Shown here piece by piece: positions 62,655-64,000 of a stretch of 64,000 nt of DNA. The position numbers and the translations under genes are program-made. Within the stretch, counting starts at the first letter, position 1. Each line of letters begins with the position of its first letter. The notes under the pieces were generated by a model. The model searched no databases and was not told the DNA's origin. It was given only the letters and a program-made list of their open reading frames with translations. Source of the DNA: Homarus americanus (lineage: Eukaryota; Arthropoda; Malacostraca; Decapoda; Nephropidae); the NCBI RefSeq assembly GCF_018991925.1, contig NW_024711888.1, positions 101,001-165,000 of the forward strand, in the 5' to 3' direction.

Positions 62655-62966
62655 GTCATGAGTATCGAGGACATACATGGTGGCTCTCTATCAGTCGAGT
62701 GCTGATTGGCGTTGCTTTCATTGGTCGAACGATGATTGGGGGGTACGATAGCCTTGTGTTCTGATTGGCTGAAATCGGATGGCGGGGACACGAGAGCCCT
62801 CTAGCGGGAGTTACGATAATTAATAACCCATGGCGATGTAAACAGAAGAGAGAAATGAAACAAATCCGTGAAATTCTAAACTTTTTTTTTTTGGCCATAT
62901 TGTGGACGTGTGATGGAGGAGCCGGGGCAGAGAATTATGTTGAGGATATGAACGATGAGAGATGGG

Positions 62967-63029
<63 letters not shown>

Positions 63030-63030
63030 T
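61130..63030. repeat. Microsatellites of the right end
   Basis: (AGG)n 61185-61256, (CA)n 61563-61608, (GT)n 62138-62180, (CT)n 62418-62455, 62592-62650 and 62970-63027. Only the SINE and the LINE fragment are recognisable between them. Confidence 0.95.
61668..62010 (-). mobile_element. tRNA-derived SINE, near full length
   Basis: Read on the minus strand, the head (62008-61940) is tRNA-like: A box TGGTGTAATGG, anticodon arm CTCGC-CTCGCAA-GCGAG (CGC at the anticodon position), B box GGTTCGATCC. A body of about 260 bp follows and matches the second copy at 7358-7636. The 3' end reads GAGGGGAACCATTTTTTTT. The 3' acceptor half of the tRNA fold is degraded, so this is a SINE and not a working tRNA gene. 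Confidence 0.9.
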
Positions 63031-63159
63031 TTTTCTCCCTCACATGCAGCCTCACACACCTACATGACCATAACCAACAGTCACACACCTACATAACCAA
63101 CACTGTCACACACCTGAATAACCAACACAGTCACACACCTACAAACTTGACTGGAAGGC

Positions 63160-63836
<677 letters not shown>

Positions 63837-64000
63837 CACACACCTTCAGAACCATAATCACCCACACACTTGCATATCCATAACCATCCACACACCTACA
63901 TAACCACCCACACACCTGCAAAATCATAAACCAGAGAGCTACACACCTGAACATCCTTAGTGTGCATATTGTTAGCGAAGACGTGTATCGATGAGAAGTT

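Overview
The window is animal nuclear DNA, most likely from an arthropod and plausibly a decapod crustacean. The reasons are large introns, very dense (CA)n/(CT)n/(ATT)n microsatellites and minisatellites, short TTAGG-type telomere-like stretches, several degraded non-LTR retrotransposon fragments, a tRNA-derived SINE, and one recognisable host gene split by canonical GT-AG introns. The species assignment is inference; no species-specific marker was recognised.

The host gene is a discoidin domain receptor tyrosine kinase (DDR family), read on the minus strand from about 59.8 kb down to 23.1 kb. I could assemble thirteen coding exons whose intron phases agree at every junction. Together they are 1902 nt, or 633 codons plus a stop. 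In gene order they encode the end of the extracellular discoidin-like domain (59646-59832), the extracellular juxtamembrane region (54179-54268), the transmembrane helix (53357-53547), a long cytoplasmic juxtamembrane region over four exons (47.1, 43.4, 36.2 and 34.3 kb), and a complete, apparently active kinase domain (34.3 to 23.1 kb). The signal peptide, the discoidin domain and the promoter must lie beyond the right edge of the window.

Left of the gene (1-22.8 kb) I see no convincing host gene. That part holds microsatellites, a 19-bp minisatellite (1.5-3.1 kb), a 33-bp minisatellite (4.0-5.3 kb), RT fragments of LINEs (5.7-6.3 kb, 7.6-8.0 kb), a SINE (7.4-7.6 kb), a 27-bp minisatellite (10.3 kb), and a CR1-like LINE region (12.0-15.4 kb) in which one copy of ORF1 is interrupted by a 210-bp mariner-type MITE. 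A second LINE (endonuclease domain) sits in the last Ddr intron at 23.5-25.3 kb. LINE 3' ends with a hairpin and an (ATT)n tail occur at 54.8 and 63.8 kb, an RNase H fragment at 49.7 kb, and a complete-looking tRNA-derived SINE at 61.7-62.0 kb. A 1.5-kb element with roughly 100-bp inverted arms and an internal TATA plus initiator lies at 51.3-52.8 kb.

The most unusual observation concerns the Ddr introns. Several begin with a tandem array whose unit contains a copy of that exon's own 5' splice site (exon/GT junction): clearly the exons ending at 47021, 43354 and 27991, and more degenerately those ending at 32705 and 53357. Each array is different, yet each looks as if it was seeded at the exon-intron boundary. 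Upstream of the exon at 28140 the intron carries a run of CTAAC branch-point-like motifs formed by telomere-like repeats. Other possible regulatory layers are two competing donors in the exon before the transmembrane helix, a tandem NAG/NAG acceptor before the kinase domain, and an in-frame open extension of about 96 codons after the kinase stop codon.
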